Shown here piece after piece: positions 54,881-64,000 of a stretch of 64,000 nt of DNA (its first letter is position 1; the number at the start of each line of letters is the position of its first letter). The translations under genes were made by a program, and so were the position numbers. The notes under the pieces were generated by a model. The model saw nothing but the letters and a program-made list of their open reading frames with translations, was not told the origin of the DNA and searched no databases. This DNA comes from Cercis canadensis (lineage: Eukaryota > Streptophyta > Magnoliopsida > Fabales > Fabaceae). The stretch covers positions 62,001-126,000 of the forward strand of contig QAOA01003049.1 in the NCBI GenBank assembly GCA_003255065.1, in the 5' to 3' direction.

Positions 54881-57800
54881 ATGGTGGTGAGACTTAACCC
54901 TTCTTGTCTCACCCTATCTCAACAGCCTTGCTACTCTAAATATGTTTCTAAACAAATAGTATTAACCAATTATAGAAGACACATGAAAAGGGGTGACCTT
55001 GGAAGGCCCCAGATTTTACCTTCTGCTTTGACAAGTACTACTGGATTACGTGTATTTGTGCTATCTGACTTGCATACGGACTATGCTGAGAACTTGAAGT
55101 GGGTAAAATGCTTGTCCACTGTTAAAGACAACAAAGATGTTCTTCTTGTTGCTGGTGATGTGGCAGAGACATATAACAACTTTTTTGTAACTATGTCCCT
55201 CTTGAAGGAAAGATTTCAACATGTCTTCTTTGTACCTGGAAACCATGACCTTTGGTGTCGCCGTGAGGGAGAAAAATATGTAAGGTCATAATACCTTGCC
55301 CAGAGTTCATGCACTATAGACACTCACAAACACTAACTCATGCAGAAGGTTGTGGTTTAATTTGATTATAATTTATTGGCCAACTTAATTAGATTTGCAA
55401 CTGTTGTCTGGAACTCAATGCTTGTTATTTGGTACTGCCAAAAGCTCATTCATTGGCACCAGCTTGTTTAGTGGCTTAAGTCATATTGAAGTCTGGCATA
55501 AGACATGAACAAGTTAGCATTATAAATGGAAATGGCCTATTATGGAATATACCATAGGATGTATTTTGACTTGACATCAGAGATGACTCGATGTATATCT
55601 TTCTTTTATGATACAGTATCAGAATTCAGACTTACTGCAATTATATCTTTAATTTTAATGGCATTTTGTCACCCAGATTAGAAAGCTTAATGTGATGATG
55701 TTAATGATTTTTGGCCGATCCTGTTTATCTTTATCACTATACTTTCTTTCTGATAAATATTTAGCTGATTTTGTCTAGGTTGATTCTCTTGAAAAGCTAA
55801 ATAAATTACTCGATGCATGTGAGAAGCTTGGAGTTGAGACAAATCCAATGGTTATAGATGGCTTAGGAATCATTCCTTTGTTCTCTTGGTACCACGAGGT
55901 GACTGTTTTGATGATTTCAATTTTCTGTTTCTAAAATGTTCATAATGTTATAAAATGTTAATCTAAAAGGAAAAAAAAAAGTTTCTTACTGGCAATTTCC
56001 CAACCTGCTTGTTTCACAGAGCTTTGACAAAGAGGAGGATATAGCAGGCATTCGCATTCCGTCTTTGGATATGGTGACTACTCTTTCACCTCTTAGTAAG
56101 CCGTTTAAAATGCTCGCTGATGACTGATCATGCTCTTCAGTCCTCATTCTGCTAAATCCAGGACTATTTGCTTAAGTTTACTGTATGATATGCTCTGTTT
56201 TGTGTGAGACATATTTGGGTGATACTGACAACAAGGATTTTGTATTTCTTAGAGAGTAGCATATAATCATGATTTCAAGAATCACTGCCTGTGTCATATA
56301 AAAATACCATGCAAGTATTGCTGTTAAAATTAATACACGATGTATACATCCCTATGCTCTGCTAGTTATGATGGAGTTCAGAAATTGTTAGTTTCTGTTA
56401 AACTTAATACACATTGTTCAGTCCATGTCCTGTAATGTTCTTTTATATAATTGGCTCTGAAACAGAATTCTGTATTTGTAGTCGGGGTCCTGTTTAGGGC
56501 ACATGTCTAATGTGTTTAGCTCCTTCCTAGAGGAATATTCAAGACCTTGTAAAAGAATGTAACCACTCAATCTTTGAGGTTGAGTATATGTTGGAGTTAA
56601 TGAGTATTTCTATAAAAATAATATATTTTTTATTAAATAAAAGTTTTATGTTCTAATTTTGCAAGCCAAATGAAGGTTAAAAACCTCTAAGGCATAATAG
56701 TCATTACATGGCCACTAAAAGCAATGTAATAAGGCCAATATAATGGCTCTTAAGAGGCCAACAACAAGGTGAATTTAATGCCATTTTTATGGTGATTAAT
56801 GTGGAGCATAATCTGCTTTTAAGTGACTAACAGCTACTAGCCTAAAGAACTTCTTTACTTGCATTTCAGTAGTTCTATCAGCGTATCGCTTTGAGGTTTA
56901 TCGAGTTCTCAATTACAGGAATGAATTTGCTTTTGGCTACTTTAAATGCTGATCTTCTCGTAAATCTGTATCCATGCATTTTGTTTTATGCTTAGGCATG
57001 TAGGGAATATGGCTAATGTGTTTAACTCCTTCCTAGAGGCATATTCAAGACCTTGTAAAAGAAAGTACTGACTCAATCTTTAAGGTTGAGTATATGCTGG
57101 AGTTAACGAATATTTTTATAAAAATAATATTTTATTAAATAAAGGTTTAATGTTCTTAATTTGACATGACAGCCAAATGAAGGTTAAAAGCCTAGAAGGC
57201 ATAAACTTAAGGTCATTACATGACCAATAAAAGCAGTGTAATAACGCCAATATAATGGCTCTTAAGAAGCCAACAGCAATATGGATTTATAGCATTTTTA
57301 TGGTGATCATTTGGAGCATAATCTGCTTTCAAGTGGCAATGGCTAGTAGGCGTAGCCTATGGACTTCTTCAATGGCATTTCAGTAATTCTCTCTGCATAT
57401 CACTTTGGGGTTTGTTGAACTTCTTCATATAGTTCTCAATTACGTGCTGTCAACTAGACTGATTTTCACATAAATCTGTATCACTAATTTTTGCTTTATG
57501 CTTAGGCATGTAAGGATTTTTATGCATGCAAGTGGCCAAAGGAACTTTCAAATGGAGATATCTCCCTTGCTCTATATTTTGATGCCATAAATGAAAGATA
57601 CCAGAATGTGATAAAGGAGATTCAGATGGCATGTGATCACATAATCACCTTTTCCCACTTTGTTCCCAGGTTACTAATCAGTCACTTAAATTCTAGCTTT
57701 TTCTTACTACTGATATAATTTATCATTGCTTCTATGCATGCATAATCTGCTGTTTGAAATTATTGTTAAATTTTAATGATCTATCTTAACTACTCAATTA

Positions 57801-58860
57801 TGGAAAATGATGCAATATTCTTTTTATTTTTCTTCCCTAAAAACGTGCAGTAAGAAAAAACGTAGTTTGTCTAAAATTTAGTTTTGAACTAGTGTCTCCA
57901 GCAAGGCAAAGAAAAAAAAAAACAAATAGTGTCTCCAGCCGGGTGGGGAACAACTTAGAATAAACTCTTTACTTTGGGAATTGAAGAATATATTATTATT
58001 GTTTTGGTTGATGGCTTATATGTGCTTTCATGTTTCCTAGGCAGGAACTTTGTCCAGAAAAGAGGATGTTGTTCTATCCCAAGCTCCCAAAAATAATTGG
58101 TTCAGACTCTCTTGAAGATCGAATAAGGTCTATACATGGGGCTGAGGGAAGCGATGCGTCTGCTTGCCATGTGTTTGGTCATACCCACTTCTGCTGGGAT
58201 GCTGTTATTGATGGTATAAGGTATTTTTGTTTTTTTTCTAGCTTGCAGGTTATTGTGGATATTAAGGAATTTTAAACGAACAAACCATTTTCATTAAATG
58301 TCATACTGTGTTAAGAAAAAGTATTTTGTTTTGTTTTGGAGTGGCTTTCTGTGCTATAAAGCCGGATTAAATAATAATGGGGAAAAAAAAAGGGAACTTA
58401 GAATTACAAGCATTTAAATGATTGAGAAAACGTAGTGGTAAAGGGTTGATTGAGTGGAGATTTGGCAGAAAATAGGGTGGCTTCCATAATCTTGGTTGTG
58501 AACAAATGGGGTGGCTACCATAAGCAATTTGAAATTCCTTATAGAGCCTTAGACCTCTGGTAGTTGTGTCCATCTTGAGGGTTGTCTTTAGATATACTCC
58601 ACTTTTTCTGAATGCTATCTATTGACGTAAATTGCAGGTATGTACAAGCACCTTTAGCTTACCCAAGGGAAAGGAAGAGAAGAATGAATGGAGGAGAAAA
58701 TTGGCTACCATTTTGCCTCTATGCTAACAAAAAATTTGCTGACAGACTTACTCCCTGCTATTGGTCTGATTATTACTCTGCCAACCCCAGGACACCCCAT
58801 AATACTGAACTTGCTCCTTGGGTCGCCAGATTTTACACCCAAAGAAAACAAGTAGTATAA
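54881..58860 (+). CDS. Calcineurin-like metallophosphoesterase family protein
   Basis: Six exons join in frame: 54881-55279, 55779-55898, 56020-56073, 57506-57669, 58041-58220 and 58638-58860 (TAA), 379 residues, all introns GT-AG. The metal-binding motifs of the superfamily are complete and correctly ordered: D-x-H in SDLHTDY (D63, H65), GD in VAGDVAE (D93), GNHD in VPGNHDLW (about 120-123), SHF (H242) and GHTH (292-295). This supports a di-metal phosphoesterase; the substrate is unknown. The first 55 residues are basic and hydroxylated and could be an organelle transit peptide, or simply an unstructured leader. The start was set at the ATG at 54881, the first ATG in the frame. Intron 3 holds a 506-bp tandem duplication that also copies the exon 4 acceptor. 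Confidence 0.9.
56497..57512 (+). repeat. Tandem duplication (2 x ~508 bp) spanning intron 3 and the start of exon 4
   Basis: About 56497-57002 and 57003-57512 match throughout with roughly 10-15 percent divergence by eye. Each unit ends with tttatgcttag followed by GCATGTA; only the second is continuous with exon 4. Confidence 0.88.
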
Positions 58861-59321
58861 TATGTGTAGTATTATTCATGTCACCCCCTTGTAATCCTTT
58901 GGAAATTATAAACCATGTGTCTATCATATTCTTTTGTACATCGTTCCTTTCCTTTTTGGAAAAAAGGTGTAACTTGAAAAGTTGCTTATGATTCTTTTAT
59001 GTACCAACCAACCTATCTCCTATAAATAGTTTCTTTTCCTTCCACTTGGTTACTCTTAACCAAGTTACCCATGTTAATTTCCAATTTCCATGTGGTGCAG
59101 ATCACACAATATATAATAGGTTCACATTTTATTCAATATGCAGCAGACAAAGGACAAGATCAACTACACACTAAACACATCTCAGAATGCTGAGACCAAA
59201 AGAGAAGAGAAAAAGATAAATGCATACAGAGACACACAACCTGATAGTCATAGGCAACAAACAAGGAGGCAGAAAGAAACACAAGCATAGTCTGAATGTT
59301 GCTCTACATACACAGAAAACT
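58861..59321. other. Shared 3' region of the phosphoesterase and TIP3 genes
   Basis: 461 bp between two convergent genes. It presumably contains both 3' untranslated regions. No gene is seen. Confidence 0.6.
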
Positions 59322-60947
59322 TTAGTAGTCCTCGGGAGCCAAGGGTTGGTGAGCATGAGGGGGCTCTATTGGGATCACAATGTATTCATAAATGAGTGCT
59401 GCCAGTCCACCTCCAATAAGTGGGCCCACCCAGTAGATCCAGTGGTTCCTCCATCTCCAGCCCACCAAAGCAGGCCCAAAAGCCATAGCTGGGTTCATGC
59501 ATGCTCCATCAAATGGCCCACCAACAATAATGTTGGCCCCAACTATGAGCCCAATTGCTAAGGGTGCAAGTGTGCCTATGCTTCCCCTTTTGGGATCAAT
59601 GGCCGTAGCATAAACAGTGTACATCAGTCCAAATGTCATCACTATCTCAAATATTAGCCCATGTGTTGCAGTAACGCCAGGCCCTGCATGGAACCCTGCG
59701 GGTCTCTACAATAAGCCACAATAACAACAATCACACTCCAACCGCTAAAGGTCTTTTTTTTTTTTTGGGAGATATCAACAATGATGTCTTAACCCCCCAA
59801 AAAAAAAATTGATGTTTAAGCAACCACAAATTTTTTACAATTCACTATGTTGTAGAGCTGGATAATGTCAACATAGATTATGTCACACAATATTATATTT
59901 TATTTGTGAAAAGCTATGAAAGAAAAAGTTCATACATATATCATCACTCTAGAGTTTAATGTCATTTTGCAAGAGAACAATTTTGTATCATTATGAAAAT
60001 GAATATTTCAAAAATAAATATTTTCATAATTTAGTGGGTAATGGGTATAGTTTAATGTTTCAAAAAATGAGTTATTTTGTGAATAAATATTTCATAAAAA
60101 TAATCTTAATATCAAAATTAGATCATGTTTTCATCATTGATATACATTAAAAAAAAAAGACAATTATTTAAAATCACCATAGCTGTTTCAGGCATCTTTT
60201 TCTTCAATATAAAAAAATTTTAAAATAGAAAACTCATTAGCATTTAGATAAAATAACAAATTTACAAAACTGGTAATAATTTTAATTTATTAAAAAAATA
60301 AAATTCATGTCACCTATGTAATAACTTTATTTCTCTTCATTGATGCATCAAGAACTCTCCAATAAACCCAATAAAAAAATAAAAAAAAAAAACTCTCTTG
60401 CCATATAAGGAACAAAGCAAGGCAAAGAGAGAATAAAAGTGGGATATGGTGTTCTTTTACCATGCCAGCGGTGACAAGCCTGAGCAAGAGGGAAGCCACT
60501 ATAGCACCCAGAAGTTGAGCAATCCAGTAGTAGATAGCGCGCAGGACAGAGATCCTCCCGCCGAGGAGTGCACCGAAAGTCACCGCCGGGTTCACGTGGC
60601 CACCGGAAACATGCATGCTGGCGGCAATCGCAGCAAACAGAGCGAAAGCATGAGCTAGTGCAACAGCCACTAGCTCACCCGCTGATGAACCTGAATCCCT
60701 GTAAATCTTGTCTGCCAAAACAGAAACCACAAAACCCATCATCAATTATAAATAAATTTACAACCTTTTTAGCATGCATGCATGTATTAGATTAGATCAA
60801 TCAAGCCCATATACCCAGAGCCAGGATAGAGCCCTCTCCAGCAAAGACAAAGATACAAGTGGAGATGAATTCAGCTAAGGTGGCTCTCATGGAGTCTGGG
60901 TGGGTAGCCTCGTCTACCCTTCTAAAGGCATATCTACGAGTTGACAT
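59322..60947 (-). CDS. TIP3: Tonoplast intrinsic protein, seed alpha-TIP (TIP3) type aquaporin
   Basis: Three exons on the minus strand, 60947-60815, 60711-60461 and 59705-59322 (TAA), give 255 residues, the usual TIP length. The start [27 protein letters not shown], including the basic N-terminus, and the C-terminal [17 protein letters not shown] are characteristic of TIP3 proteins, which fill the membrane of protein storage vacuoles in seeds and conduct water. Six membrane spans and both NPA boxes are present: HVNPAVTFG (N85) and MNPAMAFGP (N199). The pore-selectivity positions read His65, an Ile in helix 5, Ala196 and Met202; most TIPs have Arg at the last. The Ser/Thr near the N-terminus could be phosphorylated as in bean alpha-TIP, by analogy. 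Intron positions fit the TIP family. Confidence 0.93.
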
Positions 60948-61154
60948 TATCACAAGCTTTCTTTTTCCTGCTAAGGTGACTCAGTCTGCCACCGACCCAA
61001 TTGGTCTTTAAGGTGTTTGTGATATTTCCTCCTTCAGATGTTTGTGTAAATGCTACGAAGATTACCCTTTTCGGAGTTCTAGCAAATTAAACTGAAATTG
61101 GAGTGAGAAAGATGTTAAAATTTCGAGGTAGAAAGAGGTCAGAAGAGGCTCCTT

Positions 61155-61256
61155 TGCATGGCTGAAAAGTGTTGTGTTATTGCTTATATGAGCCAAAGAG
61201 GGGTTGAGGTAATGTGGGACACCTGGTTTTGTGGGATGCTACATTGTTGACACGTG
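61155..61256 (-). promoter_or_regulatory. Candidate TIP3 promoter elements (TATA, G-box/ABRE, RY core)
   Basis: Reading on the minus strand, CATATAAGC (61182-61190) is a plausible TATA box about 240 bp before the ATG. CACGTG within ACACGTGG-like sequence lies at 61251-61256. A CATGCA (RY core) lies at 61155-61160. G-box/ABRE and RY motifs are known to drive seed-specific, ABI3-dependent expression; their use here is inferred from the gene's identity. Confidence 0.4.
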
Positions 61257-61930
61257 GTGATATGTGTTGGCAGCTCAGTTCAAGTTGAACTGTGTCTAAC
61301 TCTCTATTTCCATCTATATCAACAGAACAGGTGTGTTTGGTTACAGGGTTTGTGCTCATCCTTTTCTTATGTGGTAATTTAACTTATCTGCCTCACGGTT
61401 GCGGTTGAGGGGCTTATCTGACTTGCGTTTTAAACTGTGCAGTGAAATTTATCTACTAATTATCTTTATAGTTTATACTGCATATATAACAACATCTTAA
61501 GCTCGTTTGAATTTATTCTTTACAATTCAAATCTAACATATATATAACAATTTCTCTTTTAAAGTACCTTTATTATGAATCATGTTACTTATGCACTATT
61601 TAGGTTCTCATTGTGACACTAGTTTAGTTGGTACAAGTTGAGTTTATACTTAAACTGTTTTCTGTATTCAGTCTACTGATTCGTTGTGTCACCTCATCTA
61701 GTGTGACATTAAGGAGTATCTAGAAAGCACACCCCTTTTGTTACTTTCATCTATTGTAGGAAAAATTATTATCACAGCTTTTTTCACCGGTTCTCGTATC
61801 GTGAATCCCAGTTGAATTTTAGCTATTAAAACAAAAGTTGAGTAAGTTGAATTAAAGGTAAAATATGTAGATTAAATTAAAATCTATAATAGATATAAAT
61901 AACTCTTATTTTATTGTCCTTGTCAAAGGC

Positions 61931-62037
61931 AGAACCTGCCAATGCCAGGGATGAGGTGGCTGTGTTCATACCAAACTTTGCTTGCTGTCATCCACGGCCC
62001 AGGATACAGCCACCTCATTGGAGAGTTTAGAGGTTCT
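61931..62037. other. Hairpin-forming segment of about 107 bp
   Basis: atgaggtggctgt (61951-61963) is perfectly complementary to 62006-62018, and agaacct (61931-61937) to 62031-62037, with 13/12-base internal loops between and a 42-base terminal loop. The shape resembles a small-RNA precursor, but neither arm matches a miRNA I recognise. Confidence 0.35.
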
Positions 62038-62941
62038 GGTGGCATGCCTCTTGTTCTTCCTTCAGAGGCAGTTTCTTGATGAGAAGATTAATGGTTTTCA
62101 ACGCAAGTATGTTATACTTAAGTTTAAATTTCAGGATTATTATAAAGAATTCCACTAAGCTACCGTTATTCTAATTGTTTTATCCAATTTTGAGATGATT
62201 AAATTAAATCCATATGTGATGTTCTTTCATTTTTTTTTTCTTTTCGTTTTTCTAATACAGGTGCAGGCCCCAATGCAGATTTGCATTTAAGATAGCTCCC
62301 TAAAGGAATAAGTCTCAACTATGCGAGTCAATATAGTTATAATTTCATTGGTTTTTAGAAACTTATGTATCAGTATTTTAGTACTCTGTTCTTAGCAAAA
62401 ATTTGAATGCAACAACATGCTTTTAGGATTATTCTTGCAAAATGACTTGAATATATTCCCTTATTAATTTTTTGATACCTTAATATTCGTATGTTTATTG
62501 TACAATGTGCCAATTTCATCCAAAGATTAAAAAAAAATTATGTGCCAGGGTTATGGAATGCATTCAATGGCCCCACAAGATATTTGTTCTCTGCCTCTAA
62601 TATGTTTTGCAGTCAATTGAAGTAATTCGGACTTTATTTCTTTTTTAATGTTTACCCATCTAGGTATGATCTTTCAGTTCCTTGAATGAAGATGATAAGA
62701 ATTTTTTGAACAAAAAGAATCATTTCAGAATTACCAAAATCAGGAAGTGGACAAAACTAACAAAAATGCAACTAAGATCTCTGACAATTTGATCTAATGT
62801 CATCTATACGGTTCTATGCAGTTACACTGTTTGTTGTTTGAATGAAGTATGAGCTGAGTTGTGAGTGTCTTGGTGAAGTTATGAGCATTCCTTTGGTACT
62901 CTTAATGCAAGACATAAAGCTGCATTGAGTTAATATGTGTG

Positions 62942-64000
62942 TCAGTCATTCTCTCCTTTCATTTGCTCTATCTCTTCTATTTTCCTCAATACTTCATTCA
63001 TTTTAGGCCGGTTCTCTGGTGTCATGTCTGTACACTCTAGAGCTAACTCTGTAAGCTGCAACATTGCATCATGCCCTTCTTTTGCTGCTAGTATCTCCAT
63101 ATCCAGTATATCTGTGGACCAATCATTGTATACCACCGTTCTTACCCACTCAGAAAGATCAGCAGTTGTTTCTTCTATGTCTCCTAATGTTTCACCAGGA
63201 ACTTTCCCAGTTATGATCTCTAGTAAAATGACACCAAAGCAATAGACATCAGCTTGGTGTGTGAGCTTCTTCCCTTGAACAAACTCTGGTGACCTGCTGA
63301 TGGCCAGCATTTCAGCATACTTTCTGCTAGAAAGTAGCGGTAAGAAGCCGAAGTTAGTGAGCTTGGAATCACAACCCTGGCTATGTTGATGAATTAGGAC
63401 ATTGGATGATTTGAGGTTGGCATGAAGGCCCTTGTGAGATGATAAAGAATTGTGAAGGAAAGCAAGGCCCTTTGCTATGTCTTTGATAATAGACATTCTT
63501 GTAGCCCAATCAAGGGGTACTCTTCCAGCTCCTCTATTCTCTAGCACAAATACACTAGGAATATCAGCATCTTGCTATAACCATGTTGTGTTTTCATCAT
63601 GAATTTGGTGAAAAGTTTAAGAAAATAAGGAGGGAAAGAATCAAACTAACCATGCAAGAGCTCAAACAAAGTGCCATTAGAGATAAACTCATAAATGACC
63701 AACTTATCCTCCTCTGAGTAATAGAAAGAGATAATTTCTACAAGATTTTCATGCTTTATCTTTCCTAGTAACTGCATCTGCTGGAGAAATTCCCTCTTGC
63801 TCAATTCATTCATATAATCGAGTTTCTTTACTGCAACGACTGTGCCAGTTTCAAGCGTTGCTTTATATGTAATGCCTAAATTTCCTTTGCCCAGCTCTTC
63901 TGCTGATGCCCTTAATAAATCATCCAAATCAAAAACTGGTAATTCCTTGTTAAAAATTTGCAATTGGCACAACTTTTCAGGATCTTCAGTTCTCTCTGGA
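62942..64000 (-). CDS. LRR receptor-like kinase, subfamily III type, C-terminal pseudokinase part
   Basis: Two exons are visible, 64000-63651 and 63540-62942 (TGA at 62944-62942), separated by a 110-bp GT-AG intron; the frame is open to the window edge, so the ectodomain and membrane span lie beyond it. The kinase domain starts with DLLRASAEELGKGNLGITYKA (glycine loop GKGNLG) and the lysine of VAVKKL, both conserved. The catalytic loop reads HANLKSSN instead of HRDLK..N, and the DFG position reads NFG, so both catalytic aspartates are asparagine. SPEF replaces APE. LASAEELG-type starts and the HANLKSSN loop are typical of LRR-RLK subfamily III (PRK-like), many members of which signal without phosphotransfer. 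The protein is probably a plasma-membrane pseudokinase; ligand and partners are unknown. Confidence 0.87.

Larger units (their letters stand above)
60948..62941. other. Promoter side of TIP3 and 3' flank of the receptor kinase
   Basis: The first 350 bp are the promoter and leader of TIP3. A hairpin-forming segment lies at 61931-62037. The rest, including a GT-poor AT-rich part at 62100-62900, shows no gene. Confidence 0.55.

Noticed and set aside
61931..62037. Calling the hairpin a known miRNA gene
   Set aside because: Neither arm matches a miRNA family I can recognise, and the long internal loops are not typical of a conserved precursor.
1..64000. CRISPR arrays, operons, rRNA and tRNA genes
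   Set aside because: The window is plant nuclear DNA; no regularly spaced repeat array, rRNA block or convincing tRNA cloverleaf was seen.

Overview
This is a stretch of plant nuclear genome, almost certainly from a legume. The genes have GT-AG introns (one GC-AG exception) and lie in AT-rich intergenic DNA with Ty1/copia retrotransposons, a solo LTR and several short inverted-repeat elements. The tonoplast aquaporin near the right end closely resembles the seed alpha-TIPs of beans, which points to the Phaseoleae (a soybean or bean relative); the species itself is inferred, not proven.

Layout. At 1-373 (minus) is the 5' end of an ABCG half-transporter of the ABCG11 (cuticular lipid export) type. 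From 3.9 to 14.5 kb two related, degenerate Ty1/copia elements sit head to tail. From 14.5 to 25.4 kb no gene is visible; this interval holds MITE-like elements and a complete solo LTR (18537-19106, 5-bp target duplication) whose upstream part is full of heat-shock-element-like motifs. A six-exon DUF789 gene (25451-29649) and a seven-exon gene for a PH/SMP lipid-transfer protein of the TEX2/Nvj2 type (31306-38389) follow on the plus strand. Then come a non-autonomous Mutator-like element (39639-39986), a decayed alpha-galactosidase fragment (40079-40690), an intronless PPR gene (40925-42880, minus), an intact 15-exon alpha-galactosidase (43966-50290, minus) with a 1.27-kb long-TIR element in intron 1, a six-exon calcineurin-like phosphoesterase (54881-58860, plus), a three-exon TIP3 aquaporin (59322-60947, minus) and the 3' part of an LRR-RLK subfamily III-type pseudokinase (62942-64000, minus).

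The genes do not form an operon-like unit. However, ABCG11, DUF789, TEX2-like and TIP3 have, as I remember it, adjacent Arabidopsis counterparts At1g17840, At1g17830, At1g17820 and At1g17810. The window therefore looks like an ancestral collinear block expanded here by retrotransposons and by the PPR, alpha-galactosidase and phosphoesterase genes.

Assembly quality. Seven isolated single Ns occur, and five of them separate near-identical direct repeats of 28 to about 213 bp. That pattern fits overlapping contig ends that were not merged, so those duplications should be distrusted. One 89-base gap lies at 50813-50901 next to an AT microsatellite.
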